Shown: piece after piece, positions 1 to 7,625 of the stretch
How the letters are laid out: each line of letters begins with the position of its first letter
How positions within the stretch are numbered: position 1 is the first letter of the stretch
Source of the DNA: Advenella sp048381675
GTDB taxonomy: Bacteria > Pseudomonadota > Gammaproteobacteria > Burkholderiales > Burkholderiaceae_B
Length of the DNA: 64,000 nucleotides
Assembly: GCF_048381675.1 (NCBI RefSeq)
Contig: NZ_JBLWIS010000007.1
Span: forward strand, 1-64,000
Direction: 5' to 3'
Made by a program: the position numbers and the translations under genes
The notes under the pieces: generated by a model
What the model saw: the letters and a program-made list of their open reading frames with translations, nothing else
The model's database searches: none
What the model was told of the DNA's origin: nothing

Positions 1-683
1 AATTATGAAGCATGGAGTTTTGTTTGTCAACAACTATTTTAAAGTATTTTTAAAACCGTTCTTTTTAAACTATCTGGCTAACCACACCAGACTTACCTGC
101 CCCACGTTACCACTGCCTAATCAAAACTCAGATTAACACACTGACTTCGTTTCGCTTTTCGCTGCTTGGCATTTAAGGGTAAACCCTAGTGCTGTTGCTG
201 CGAAAGAATGTAACTATAGCGAACTAGCCCGCACCTTGGCAAGCTTTTTCTTGAAATATTTCCAGGTATTTTACACTAAATATCGCAAGCCATTGTTTTA
301 ATTGGTAATTGCCGTTTATCAGAATTTGTGTTTTTATCGCAACAACGCAGCAGTCAGCTATTTTTATGCGCTTTAACAGCGCCAGGCCCAAGCCCATCAT
401 TGAAACCAATCCCAAGCAAAAAACCACCAAACAACCCATATTGACCTTTGCTTACCCCTCTCTTATAAGATTCGTCTCCCGTTCTTTTTTTACAACATGA
501 CCACCATAACCCCTGTTTGACTCAAGTCCCCAACCATTACTTGATTATTCTTGCCCTTGGCTTGGCCTGCTCCAGGAATTATTCTGAAATGATTTTTCCC
601 TTATTATGGCGTTTATTGCTTGATTAACCGCCTATGGACTGCATATAGTGTGCAGTCTATTATTTTTCACAGTTACTATATAT
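1..683. other. Window start, no convincing gene
   Basis: AT-rich stretch ahead of the EI24-type gene. The only candidate is a small minus-strand ORF at 224-439, listed separately. I see no RNA gene, repeat or clear terminator here. The promoter of the 684 gene should lie in its right half, but no strong -35/-10 pair stands out. Confidence 0.4.
224..439 (-). CDS. Possible small membrane protein, 71 aa
   Basis: A 71-residue ORF whose first 22 residues are strongly hydrophobic (MGCLVVFCLG onward) and are followed by a basic stretch (LLKRIK), as in a single-pass membrane or signal-anchored peptide. An AAAGG sequence lies about six bases before the ATG. The rest (IADCCVVAIKTQ onward) is not recognisable. 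A shorter ORF exists on the opposite strand, so this may be chance. No function can be given. Confidence 0.3.
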   Translation of the reverse strand: MGCLVVFCLGLVSMMGLGLALLKRIKIADCCVVAIKTQILINGNYQLKQWLAIFSVKYLEIFQEKACQGAG

Positions 684-1445
684 ATGCCAGCAACTTCTTA
701 TTCCGGCTTGAGCCAGGCATTCCGCAAGGGCTTTGTTTCACAGTTACGCCCTAAAATGCTGTTTGCCATTATCCTGCCTTTTTTTGTCGCACTTATCGCA
801 GCAATTATTTTGTTATCGGTCGCATGGACTCCGCTAGACAACTGGTTTTTTGAAAGCGCCACCTCCTTGAGCTGGTTTCAGACAGCATCCAGCCAATTAT
901 CAGGCTGGGGCTTTCACACCATGAGTGACTGGCTTGCTGGCCTGTTCTCTTTTATTGCCTTATGCGCCATCAGTGGCATTATCGGCCTTGCCTTTGCCTC
1001 TGTTGTGATTATGCCCATGGTACTTAAACAACTTTGCCAGTTTAACTACCCAGACTTGGAACGCAAGGGCGTAAACGCAACCACCACCAGTATTACCAAC
1101 GCCATTAAAGTATCGTCCGTCTTTATTATTGGCTGGCTGCTTACCCTGCCTTTATGGTTTATACCTTTCATGCCGGTCGTGCTGTCATTATTCTGGGGAG
1201 CTTACGCCTTTTCACACATGAGCCGCCTGGACGCCATTGTGGAACACGCAACCCCGCAAGAACGCAACCTCATCCTGAAAAAACACAACAAAGGCTTCTG
1301 GCTGATTGGCCTTATTTGCGCTGCCATTGCCCTTGTTCCCCCGTTTTCCCTGATAATGCCGGTTTATTCCATTCTAGTTTGTACGCATTATGGGCTCAAT
1401 GCCCTGCAGGAAACACGCAGGCAGCAGTTAATAGAAACGGCATAG
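684..1445 (+). CDS. EI24 domain-containing integral membrane protein
   Basis: About 253 residues from the ATG at 684 (an in-frame ATG at 648 would add 12 residues, but homologues usually begin near the SQAFRKGF segment). The protein has several long hydrophobic stretches (for example LFAIILPFFVALIAAIILLS and IIGLAFASVVIMPMV) separated by short polar loops, the pattern of the EI24/CysZ-like membrane family. In beta-proteobacteria such proteins are common next to core genes and their role is poorly known; CysZ itself is a sulfate permease. The gene stands alone and is followed by a strong bidirectional terminator, so it is probably monocistronic. Family assignment is by overall pattern, not by catalytic residues. 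Confidence 0.7.
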   Translation: MPATSYSGLSQAFRKGFVSQLRPKMLFAIILPFFVALIAAIILLSVAWTPLDNWFFESATSLSWFQTASSQLSGWGFHTMSDWLAGLFSFIALCAISGIIGLAFASVVIMPMVLKQLCQFNYPDLERKGVNATTTSITNAIKVSSVFIIGWLLTLPLWFIPFMPVVLSLFWGAYAFSHMSRLDAIVEHATPQERNLILKKHNKGFWLIGLICAAIALVPPFSLIMPVYSILVCTHYGLNALQETRRQQLIETA

Positions 1446-1566
1446 GTCGTCACCCGCAAAGCCTGATTATATTTTTCATCAAGTCTTTTGGGATACCGGC
1501 CCACTCAATCAGTCTATTCTCAGCAACAGCCTAACAGACACGCAGCAAAAATCAAGCCAAAAAAAA

Positions 1567-1609
1567 CAGCCCATAAAACTGAACCTGGTATTCAGTTTTA
1601 TGGGCTGTT
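1567..1609. terminator. Bidirectional intrinsic terminator
   Basis: An inverted repeat with 17-bp arms (5' arm begins CAGCCCATAAAACTGAA) around a 9-base loop, with A-rich sequence before it and T-rich sequence after it. It sits between the convergent EI24-type gene (plus) and ubiX (minus) and can serve both. Confidence 0.85.
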
Positions 1610-1652
1610 TATATTTATGTAGGGATTGCTGGCAAACCCACCTAACTGCCGA

Positions 1653-2219
1653 TCAGGTACCTTCCCATTCCGGGCCACCCACATCAATATCAAACAGTGC
1701 CAATAAACGCGCAACAGTATGATCAACCATTTCTTCAATCGTTTTGGGGTGATGATAAAACGCAGGCAACGGCGGGAAAATAATCCCCCCCATCTCCGTT
1801 ATCTGCGTCATATTGCGCAAATGCGCAAGATTAAATGGCGTTTCGCGAACTGCCAGCACCAGACGCCTTCTTTCTTTCAGATGGACATCTGCAGCACGGG
1901 TAATCAGGTTATCTGACAAACCGTGCGCAACCGCTGCCAGCGTTCGCATCGAACAGGGCAAAATCAACATACCCGCAGTAGGAAAAGCACCGCTAGCCAG
2001 TACCGACCCGACATCCCTGAAGTTATAGACATGATCTGCCAGATCGAATACATTTTGTCGGTCCAACTGCAGCTCATATTTGATATTAAGCACCCCAGGC
2101 GGGGATATAACCAGATGCGTTTCAACATCAGGGACTTCACGGACACGCTCAAGAAGTCGAGTCGCGTAAATAGAACCTGTTGCCCCCGATATACCAACCA
2201 CCAGTCGACGTTTAGTCAT
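1653..2219 (-). CDS. ubiX: Flavin prenyltransferase UbiX
   Basis: 188 residues, the usual length for UbiX/Pad1 proteins. UbiX joins a dimethylallyl group to reduced FMN to make prenylated FMN, the cofactor of UbiD decarboxylase in ubiquinone synthesis. Visible signatures are the N-terminal GISGATGS segment (residues 9-16) that binds FMN phosphate, the PCSMRTLAAVAHG segment in the middle and the conserved RETPFNLAHLRNM block. It is the last gene of the hemA-prfA-prmC-grxD-ubiX run and its start overlaps the end of grxD by 8 bases, pointing to translational coupling. No ubiD is seen in the window. Confidence 0.93.
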   Translation of the reverse strand: MTKRRLVVGISGATGSIYATRLLERVREVPDVETHLVISPPGVLNIKYELQLDRQNVFDLADHVYNFRDVGSVLASGAFPTAGMLILPCSMRTLAAVAHGLSDNLITRAADVHLKERRRLVLAVRETPFNLAHLRNMTQITEMGGIIFPPLPAFYHHPKTIEEMVDHTVARLLALFDIDVGGPEWEGT

Positions 2220-2541
2220 CCAGGGCGCCCGCTTCTTGCAAGACTGTCTTTAGCTCACCACTTTCATGCATTTCAGACATAATGTCCGAGCCACCAATGA
2301 ACTCACCCTTAACATACAGTTGTGGAATGGTAGGCCAATTAGAGTACTCTTTAATACCATTACGGACTTCGGCATCTTCCAGCACGTTAACGGTTACCAG
2401 TTTTTTTACACCCAGTTCACGCAAAACCTGAATAGCTTTACCAGAGAAGCCACATTGTGGAAACTGGGCAGTTCCTTTCATGAAAAGAACCACAGGGTGT
2501 TCGGTTACGGTTTCGCGAATAAAATCCTGTACATCACTCAT
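2212..2541 (-). CDS. grxD: Monothiol glutaredoxin, Grx4 type
   Basis: 109 residues with the monothiol active site CGFS at residues 30-33, the hallmark of class II glutaredoxins (GrxD/Grx5). These proteins hold a [2Fe-2S] cluster together with glutathione, often with BolA, and pass clusters to target proteins in the cytoplasm. The TVP-like cis-proline region appears as WPTIPQLYV and the glutathione-contact GGSDI motif follows. It lies between prmC and ubiX; 64 bases separate it from prmC, so it may have its own ribosome site but shares the operon. Confidence 0.93.
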   Translation of the reverse strand: MSDVQDFIRETVTEHPVVLFMKGTAQFPQCGFSGKAIQVLRELGVKKLVTVNVLEDAEVRNGIKEYSNWPTIPQLYVKGEFIGGSDIMSEMHESGELKTVLQEAGALDD

Positions 2542-2605
2542 TATATTTTCACCTAATCAACGTTTAAACAACTGTTCCACCAGAACAGAATAATACCTGA
2601 GTATT

Positions 2606-3427
2606 TTACTCTGAAATCAGCCATTGACCACCAGAAATCCGCTCTATGCCCGATAAGTCTTTGCGGCTTTCAACTTTGACAAAACCCGATTTCATTAGCA
2701 GTTCCCTGACACTTTCCGCCTGATCCCAGCCATGCTCAAGCCAGAGCCAGCCACCATCAAGCAAAAAACCTCCTGCACCGGCAATAATTACCCTAAGAGC
2801 AGCCAGGCCATCACTAAAATCAGTCAGAGCTTGAGGCGGCTCAAAACGCAAATCACCCTGCGCCAAATGAGCGTCAGCATGATGGATATAAGGGGGATTG
2901 GAGACAATAAGATAAAACTTGCAGGATGGTATTTGCTCATACCAATCACTTTCCACAAAATCAACCTGCACCCCAAGATCACGGGCATTTTCCCGGGCTA
3001 CAGCCAGGGCTTCGGCACTCTTATCTGAAGCCATGACCTTTGCCTGTGGACAATAATGGGCAATCGCAACCGCAATGGCCCCACTCCCGGTTCCCATATC
3101 AAGTACCGTTGCAACAGCGCGGTTTTGCACCAGATCAATGGCCGTTTCCACCAGCAACTCGGTATCAGGACGCGGTATCAGCACTGAAGGGGTCGTCTTG
3201 AACACCAGCCCCATAAACTCACGCTGACCTAGAATATATGCCATCGGCTCGCCGGCAAGCCGGCGCTTGAACATGGCCTGAATTTTCAGCAGACCATCTG
3301 CCGGAATAGCATCGGAATCATGCGCAATCATCCAGGCACGTGACACCTCCAACACATGCCCCACAATCATTCTTGCCTCAAGCAATGGCAGGCCCGAATG
3401 AGCGATTACCGAACGAACCGTATCCAT
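2606..3427 (-). CDS. prmC: Release factor glutamine methyltransferase PrmC (HemK)
   Basis: PrmC methylates the glutamine of the GGQ motif in release factors RF1 and RF2. The SAM-binding loop is DMGTGSGAIA (about residues 110-119 from the chosen start) and the catalytic NPPY is at about 177-180, preceded by the PRPDTE block. I chose the ATG at 3427, 17 bases after the prfA stop, giving 273 residues (E. coli has 277). A reading from 3490 would overlap prfA by 47 bases with an atypical N terminus. Its substrate RF1 is encoded just upstream. Confidence 0.92.
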   Translation of the reverse strand: MDTVRSVIAHSGLPLLEARMIVGHVLEVSRAWMIAHDSDAIPADGLLKIQAMFKRRLAGEPMAYILGQREFMGLVFKTTPSVLIPRPDTELLVETAIDLVQNRAVATVLDMGTGSGAIAVAIAHYCPQAKVMASDKSAEALAVARENARDLGVQVDFVESDWYEQIPSCKFYLIVSNPPYIHHADAHLAQGDLRFEPPQALTDFSDGLAALRVIIAGAGGFLLDGGWLWLEHGWDQAESVRELLMKSGFVKVESRKDLSGIERISGGQWLISE

Positions 3428-3443
3428 TAATACCCGCACGCCA

Positions 3444-4523
3444 TCATTGATCACCCAATTGAGCCAGCAATTCGGCCTGGCGCTCGGCAATCAGGGCTCC
3501 GGTAAGCTCATCCAGAGACCCATCCATGATCTGCTGCAATTTATACAAAGTTAAATTAATACGGTGATCGGTTACCCGACCCTGAGGATAATTATAGGTA
3601 CGGATGCGCTCCGAACGATCTCCGGTGCCGACCAGACTCTTGCGCTCGGCCGCTTCCTTGGCCTGCTGCTCCTGACGCTGGATGTCATTAATCCTGGCCG
3701 CCAACACACTTAGCGCCCGAGCCTTGTTCTTGTGTTGTGAACGGTCATCCTGGCACTCGGCCACAATACCGGTTGGAATATGAGTGACCCGCACTGCAGA
3801 GTCGGTCTTGTTAATATGCTGACCACCAGCACCACTGGCCCGAAAAGTATCAATACGCAAATCAGCCGGATTCAATGCCACTTCGGCCAACTCATCCGCC
3901 TCGGGAAGAATGGCCACCGTACAAGCAGAGGTATGCACCCTACCCTGAGACTCGGTTTCAGGAACACGCTGCACACGATGCGCACCCGACTCATATTTCA
4001 GACGCCCGTAAACCCCATCTCCATCGATGCGGGCAATAATCTCTCGATAACCGCCCATCTCTGAGGGGTTCTCGGACATAACTTCTACTTTCCAGCCCTG
4101 TTCCTCGGCATAACGACTGTACATCCGGAACAAGTCCCCAGTAAAAATAGCGCTTTCATCACCACCGGTACCTGCCCTAATTTCAAGAAATACACCTCGG
4201 CCATCATCCGGATCTTTGGGCAAGAGCTCCAGCTGCAGCGCATCCTCAAGCTCTGCTATCCTGTCTTTTGCCGCCTTCATTTCCTCTTCGCCCATCTCTT
4301 TCAATTCCGGGTCGGACATCATTTCCATGGCGGTTGCCAGATCAGCCTCGGTAGACTCATAACTTTTAAACAACTCGACAACCGGATCAATCTCGGCACG
4401 CTCACGGGACAGCTTACGGAACCGGTCCATATCACTAGCGATTTCCGGCTCAGCCAACAAGGCATCTACTTCTATTAAACGTTGGGATAGCTGTTCCAGA
4501 CGGGAACGCATGGACTGTTTCAT
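3444..4523 (-). CDS. prfA: Peptide chain release factor 1
   Basis: 359 residues. RF1 reads UAA and UAG at the ribosome and triggers peptide release. The catalytic GGQ is at residues 233-235 and the stop-codon recognition tripeptide (PxT) is PET at 188-190, the same numbering as in E. coli RF1. The RAGTGGDE block near residue 117 is also conserved. It lies between hemA and prmC, the order common in beta- and gamma-proteobacteria. The ATG at 4523 gives an N terminus typical of the family. Confidence 0.96.
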   Translation of the reverse strand: MKQSMRSRLEQLSQRLIEVDALLAEPEIASDMDRFRKLSRERAEIDPVVELFKSYESTEADLATAMEMMSDPELKEMGEEEMKAAKDRIAELEDALQLELLPKDPDDGRGVFLEIRAGTGGDESAIFTGDLFRMYSRYAEEQGWKVEVMSENPSEMGGYREIIARIDGDGVYGRLKYESGAHRVQRVPETESQGRVHTSACTVAILPEADELAEVALNPADLRIDTFRASGAGGQHINKTDSAVRVTHIPTGIVAECQDDRSQHKNKARALSVLAARINDIQRQEQQAKEAAERKSLVGTGDRSERIRTYNYPQGRVTDHRINLTLYKLQQIMDGSLDELTGALIAERQAELLAQLGDQ

Positions 4524-4594
4524 AAATAACTCGAAATGGGAAAGAAAAGAAAAATGGACGGAACATTAGCGCAATAGCAATGAATGCCACAGCG

Positions 4595-5869
4595 CTAATG
4601 TTCGTTTTTCTGATAGGGAAATAATTTGGGCAAACAGCCGATCAGCTGTTCACGCTCGGCACCCTGTGAACGATTCAGGGCCACCATAGGTGCATGAAGA
4701 AATTTTTGTGTAAGACTGCGAGCAAACTGCTCCAGGACAACTTCTGGGTCATCACCTTTAGCCAGCATTTTACGGGCACGCTCAAGCTCTGAAGCACTAA
4801 TTTGATTAGCCCCTTCGTTAAGGTCACGAATAACCGGCACAACGGCACGGGATTGCATCCAGTGCATGAAGTTTTGCACACGACCTTCAATAATGGCTTC
4901 TGCCTGTACCACTGCGGCCTGGCGGGAGTCATTGCCTTGCTGCACATAACGGCCAAGATCGTCTACGGTATAGAGATAGATATCATTAAGTTGCCCCACT
5001 TCGGATTCGATATCCCGGGGAACGGCAAGATCTACCATGACCATAGGCTGATGACGGCGGGCTTTTGATGCTTTTTGCACCATACCAAGACCCAATATGG
5101 GCAGGGAACTGGCCGTACAGGAAACCACGATATCAAATTCAGCGAGGCGATTAGGCAAATCAGACAGCTTCATGGTGCTGCCATCGAACTTACAGGCCAG
5201 GCTTTCTGCCCGTTCCAGAGTACGGTTGGCCACCACCATTGATTTTGGGTTTTGTGCCGCGAAGTGGGCAGAGCAAAGCTCTATCATCTCACCAGCACCA
5301 ATAAACAAGACCTTGGTATTGGAAATATTGCCAAAGACCCGCTGTGCAAGACGGACTGCCGCAGCCGCCATAGAAACGGACTCAGCACCAATTGCGGTTT
5401 GGGTACGTACTTCTTTGGCTACCGAAAAAGTTTTCTGGAACAATTGGTTAAGCAAGGTACCCATTGCACCCGCATCGCTGGCGGCACGCACAGCGGTTTT
5501 CATTTGCCCCAGGATTTGGGTTTCACCCAATACCATGGAATCTAGCCCGCTGGCCACACGGAACGCATGACGAACTGCCTGATCTTTATTGTATTGATAC
5601 AAGTGCGGTTTCAGGATACCCGCTTCAAGGGTATTAAAATCTGCCAGCCAACGAGGCACATGCTCGGCAATTTCAGGCGAGGCAGCACAATAGATTTCCG
5701 TGCGATTACAGGTAGAAAGTATAGTGGCTTCTTTCAATGAACCACCAAAAGCCGAACGCAGGCCGTCAAGTGCCGGGCGAATAAGCTCACCAGACATAGA
5801 CACGCGTTCACGCACCGATACCGGTGCGGAATGATGATTCAGGCCAAATGTAAGGACATCAAGTGACAT
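4595..5869 (-). CDS. hemA: Glutamyl-tRNA reductase
   Basis: About 424 residues. HemA reduces glutamyl-tRNA(Glu) to glutamate-1-semialdehyde, the first committed step of the C5 heme pathway. Visible features are the N-terminal GLNHHSAPV block, the catalytic cysteine in LSTCNRTEIY (Cys54), the GETQILGQ motif, the NADPH-binding GAGEM segment and the VDLAVPRDIE block. The chosen ATG at 5869 gives the usual MSLDVLTFGLNH start; the reading can be extended to a TTG at 5884, which is unlikely. It is the first gene of the five-gene run. Confidence 0.95.
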   Translation of the reverse strand: MSLDVLTFGLNHHSAPVSVRERVSMSGELIRPALDGLRSAFGGSLKEATILSTCNRTEIYCAASPEIAEHVPRWLADFNTLEAGILKPHLYQYNKDQAVRHAFRVASGLDSMVLGETQILGQMKTAVRAASDAGAMGTLLNQLFQKTFSVAKEVRTQTAIGAESVSMAAAAVRLAQRVFGNISNTKVLFIGAGEMIELCSAHFAAQNPKSMVVANRTLERAESLACKFDGSTMKLSDLPNRLAEFDIVVSCTASSLPILGLGMVQKASKARRHQPMVMVDLAVPRDIESEVGQLNDIYLYTVDDLGRYVQQGNDSRQAAVVQAEAIIEGRVQNFMHWMQSRAVVPVIRDLNEGANQISASELERARKMLAKGDDPEVVLEQFARSLTQKFLHAPMVALNRSQGAEREQLIGCLPKLFPYQKNEH

Positions 5870-6185
5870 ATGTATATAAGTCAATTAAGAAAGAATTATG
5901 TCTATTATAATGCCGAGCCAGGTATTTTGTTATACCCGCATGATTTTTGACAACTTTTTAAGCACTATCGCACGAGTCCTTGATAAAAATCATTATGGAA
6001 ACACCCTTTTGTATGATTCGAGCATAATTAAGGTCAAATTTCACAAACCGACCATACAACATGCTAAAAAAACCAAAATGAGGCACTTCCACAACAAAAT
6101 CGCTTTGAATTTCATTTTTTAGTTGTTTTTTTATCATGTGGCTTTACAAGAATCAAAAAGATGGTGTAATATTTAAATCTTTCAC
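5870..6185. other. Intergenic region between hemA and tRNA-Phe
   Basis: AT-rich. It must hold the leftward hemA promoter and the rightward tRNA promoter. A 74-codon plus-strand ORF at 5898-6122 has no family resemblance and no ribosome site, and I do not call it. Confidence 0.5.
6143..6170 (+). promoter_or_regulatory. Probable sigma-70 promoter of tRNA-Phe
   Basis: TTTACA at 6143-6148 and TGTAAT at 6165-6170 are 16 bases apart, and the tRNA begins 16 bases after the -10. Spacing and position fit a sigma-70 promoter. Confidence 0.5.
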
Positions 6186-6261
6186 GGCCAGGTAGCTCAG
6201 TCGGTAGAGCAGAGGATTGAAAATCCTTGTGTCGGCAGTTCGATTCTGCCCCAGGCCACCA
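6186..6261 (+). tRNA. tRNA-Phe (GAA)
   Basis: A 76-base cloverleaf with CCA encoded. The acceptor arm GGCCAGG pairs with the end before ACCA, the anticodon GAA is at 6219-6221 inside ATTGAAAAT, and the T arm holds GTTCGATTC. Its last 49 bases are part of a 51-bp repeat found again at 23578-23628, so the gene is the integration site of the element to its right and stays intact. Confidence 0.97.
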
Positions 6262-6263
6262 TA
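6213..6263 (+). repeat. attL: 51-bp core repeat in the tRNA-Phe 3' end
   Basis: This 51-bp stretch starts at the anticodon stem, ends two bases past CCA and is identical to 23578-23628. Beyond it both copies continue with GATTCAAACA (after a one-base offset) and a similar hairpin. The two copies mark the ends of the integrated element. Confidence 0.93.
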
Positions 6264-6277
6264 AGATTCAAACACTT

Positions 6278-6299
6278 AGCCTATTCTTCAGAATGGGCT
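6278..6299 (+). terminator. Element-borne terminator after tRNA-Phe
   Basis: A hairpin with arms AGCCTATTC and GAATGGGCT (one mismatch) followed by a T-rich run. It closely resembles the chromosomal hairpin at 23641-23664 beyond attR. The element thus restores both the tRNA 3' end and a terminator after insertion. Confidence 0.7.
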
Positions 6300-6315
6300 T
6301 TTTGTTTTTCTGTTT

Positions 6316-6342
6316 CCATGTAGACCCTATGTAGACTTTTAT
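6316..6342. promoter_or_regulatory. Left pair of ATGTAGAC boxes (probable integrase arm site)
   Basis: CCATGTAGACCCTATGTAGA and onward holds two direct copies of ATGTAGAC 11 bases apart, followed by TTT(T)ATT. A nearly identical block lies at 23419-23445 near the other end. Paired short boxes just inside both att sites fit arm-type integrase or directionality-factor binding sites. Confidence 0.5.
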
Positions 6343-6576
6343 TTTCAATGTGCCTACTTTATGGGCTACTGCTGCCGGTTCTGGCTGTTGCTTTTATGGC
6401 GGCAGGTGGACTCAAGAAACTATCCACCATCTCGCATATGGTGGGCACCTTAAGCCTCAGTCAGTCCCTCGCGCGTAAAGATGCTCAAAAACTCAATAAC
6501 CCCTCTTTTTACGGTCTCCGAAAATCTCAGAGAGAGTTTTATCCTGAGTGATTCAGTTTTTGATTTTCCTACGCTT

Positions 6577-6604
6577 GCTACTGCTAATGTTGCTAAAGTT
6601 GCTA
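6577..6604 (+). repeat. GCTA repeat L1 (28 bp)
   Basis: GCTA occurs at offsets 0, 6, 15 and 24, so the unit is one 6-bp step followed by two 9-bp steps (GCTAATGTT, GCTAAAGTT). It is identical to the inverted copy R1 at 21986-22013 except for one base. Confidence 0.85.
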
Positions 6605-6640
6605 CACATAGGAATAGCATTTATTGATTATGGTGGAAGT

Positions 6641-6668
6641 GCTAATGCTAATCTTGCTAAGGTTGCTA
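6641..6668 (+). repeat. GCTA repeat L2 (28 bp)
   Basis: The same 6-9-9 spacing of GCTA as L1, with three mismatches to it. It starts 64 bp after L1, about six helical turns. It is followed by AAGTTAGAGATGCTA, a partial further unit. Confidence 0.85.
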
Positions 6669-6800
6669 AAGTTAGAGATGCTACTGGGTTATTTGGCAAA
6701 TACACAAAAAAATGACGCCCTGGAATCAATGAGTTATTTCCAGAACCGGAAACAAGCACAAACCTTTTACTAAAAATCCAGTAAAAGTCTTGTTTGATAA

Positions 6801-7360
6801 CCGTAGTTTTCCGTAGTAGTTATCGCCAGAATGCTATCTTGAACCTTAGCATTTCTTAGTAGTCAAAATGCCGCTTTAAACCATAACATTTAATAACAGG
6901 CGGCTGCCTTGGCATGGCTTTTGAGATCTCAGGTTTTCTCAGGTTTTGGGGAATAACGCCTTACCGTAACCTTACCGCTTCCCTCCCCGTGATCGCCCCG
7001 TCCATCCTATCCCAATCTCTCGCTTTCCCTTTGTGCAATATTAATGCTCTAAACGCCCCCCCCCTTGCCCGTTCCGCCGCTTTGTCATTTCAAGTTTTTT
7101 CAAGTAGTTTGCTCGCCAGTTTCGGGGGGCGTTCACCCGATAAATGCCATTTCTGACCTTAACAAACCTTAACAAGTAAATATGCCCTGGCATTGCTTTT
7201 TAACGGTTCATAAACCTATGAATGGTCGATCTGGGTACTAACATTTACTAACGGGCAAATGCCCTGAAATGTTTTACGCGATCTGAGGTTTTCAATGTTA
7301 GGTTTTGTTAGGTTCTTTACCCATCAAAACACCATTCCGAACCACAACATTTAACAACAT
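6801..7360. repeat. Run of direct repeat pairs with 10-11 bp period
   Basis: At least nine places where a 5-11 base word is repeated exactly one helical turn later: CCGTAGT (6801/6811), CTTAG (6845/6855), ATAACA (6883/6893), TCTCAGGTTTT (6927/6937), CCTTACCG (6959/6970), ACCTTAACAA (7156/7166), TACTAAC (7236/7246), TGTTAGGTT (7296/7306), ACAACAT (7344/7354). Four share the frame yTAaC-ATTTa-yTAaC. This is what tandem sites for a protein binding one face of DNA look like. Confidence 0.7.
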
Positions 7361-7394
7361 GTTGGCTTAAACAATTCTTGGTTTTTGAGTAGTT

Positions 7395-7422
7395 GCTAAT
7401 GCTAAAGTTGCTATTATTGCTA
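7395..7422 (+). repeat. GCTA repeat L3 (28 bp)
   Basis: A third copy with GCTA at offsets 0, 6, 15 and 24; the third unit reads GCTATTATT. It is direct to L1 and L2 and is followed by AAAGTTGG. Confidence 0.82.
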
Positions 7423-7625
7423 AAGTTGGATGCGGTTTTTTTGGTTATTCGGTAAATACCGAAGAATACTTTCGCTCATATTTGAGCGTTATCTCGCTCC
7501 CAAAAATCAGCGATCTGTCACTTCTGGAAAGTTCGCCAAAGTTTCCAGATAGATAAGTATCTGGAAATCACGATGATTTTTTTCTAAAAAAACTTTGAGT
7601 GTTTTTTTATTTTTTAGCCCCCCCT

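Noticed and set aside
5898..6122. 74-codon ORF between hemA and tRNA-Phe
   Set aside because: No family pattern, no ribosome site, AT-rich promoter region.
6348..6551. 67-codon ORF just inside attL
   Set aside because: Hydrophobic start but no ribosome site or relatives known to me; lies in the repeat-rich left arm.
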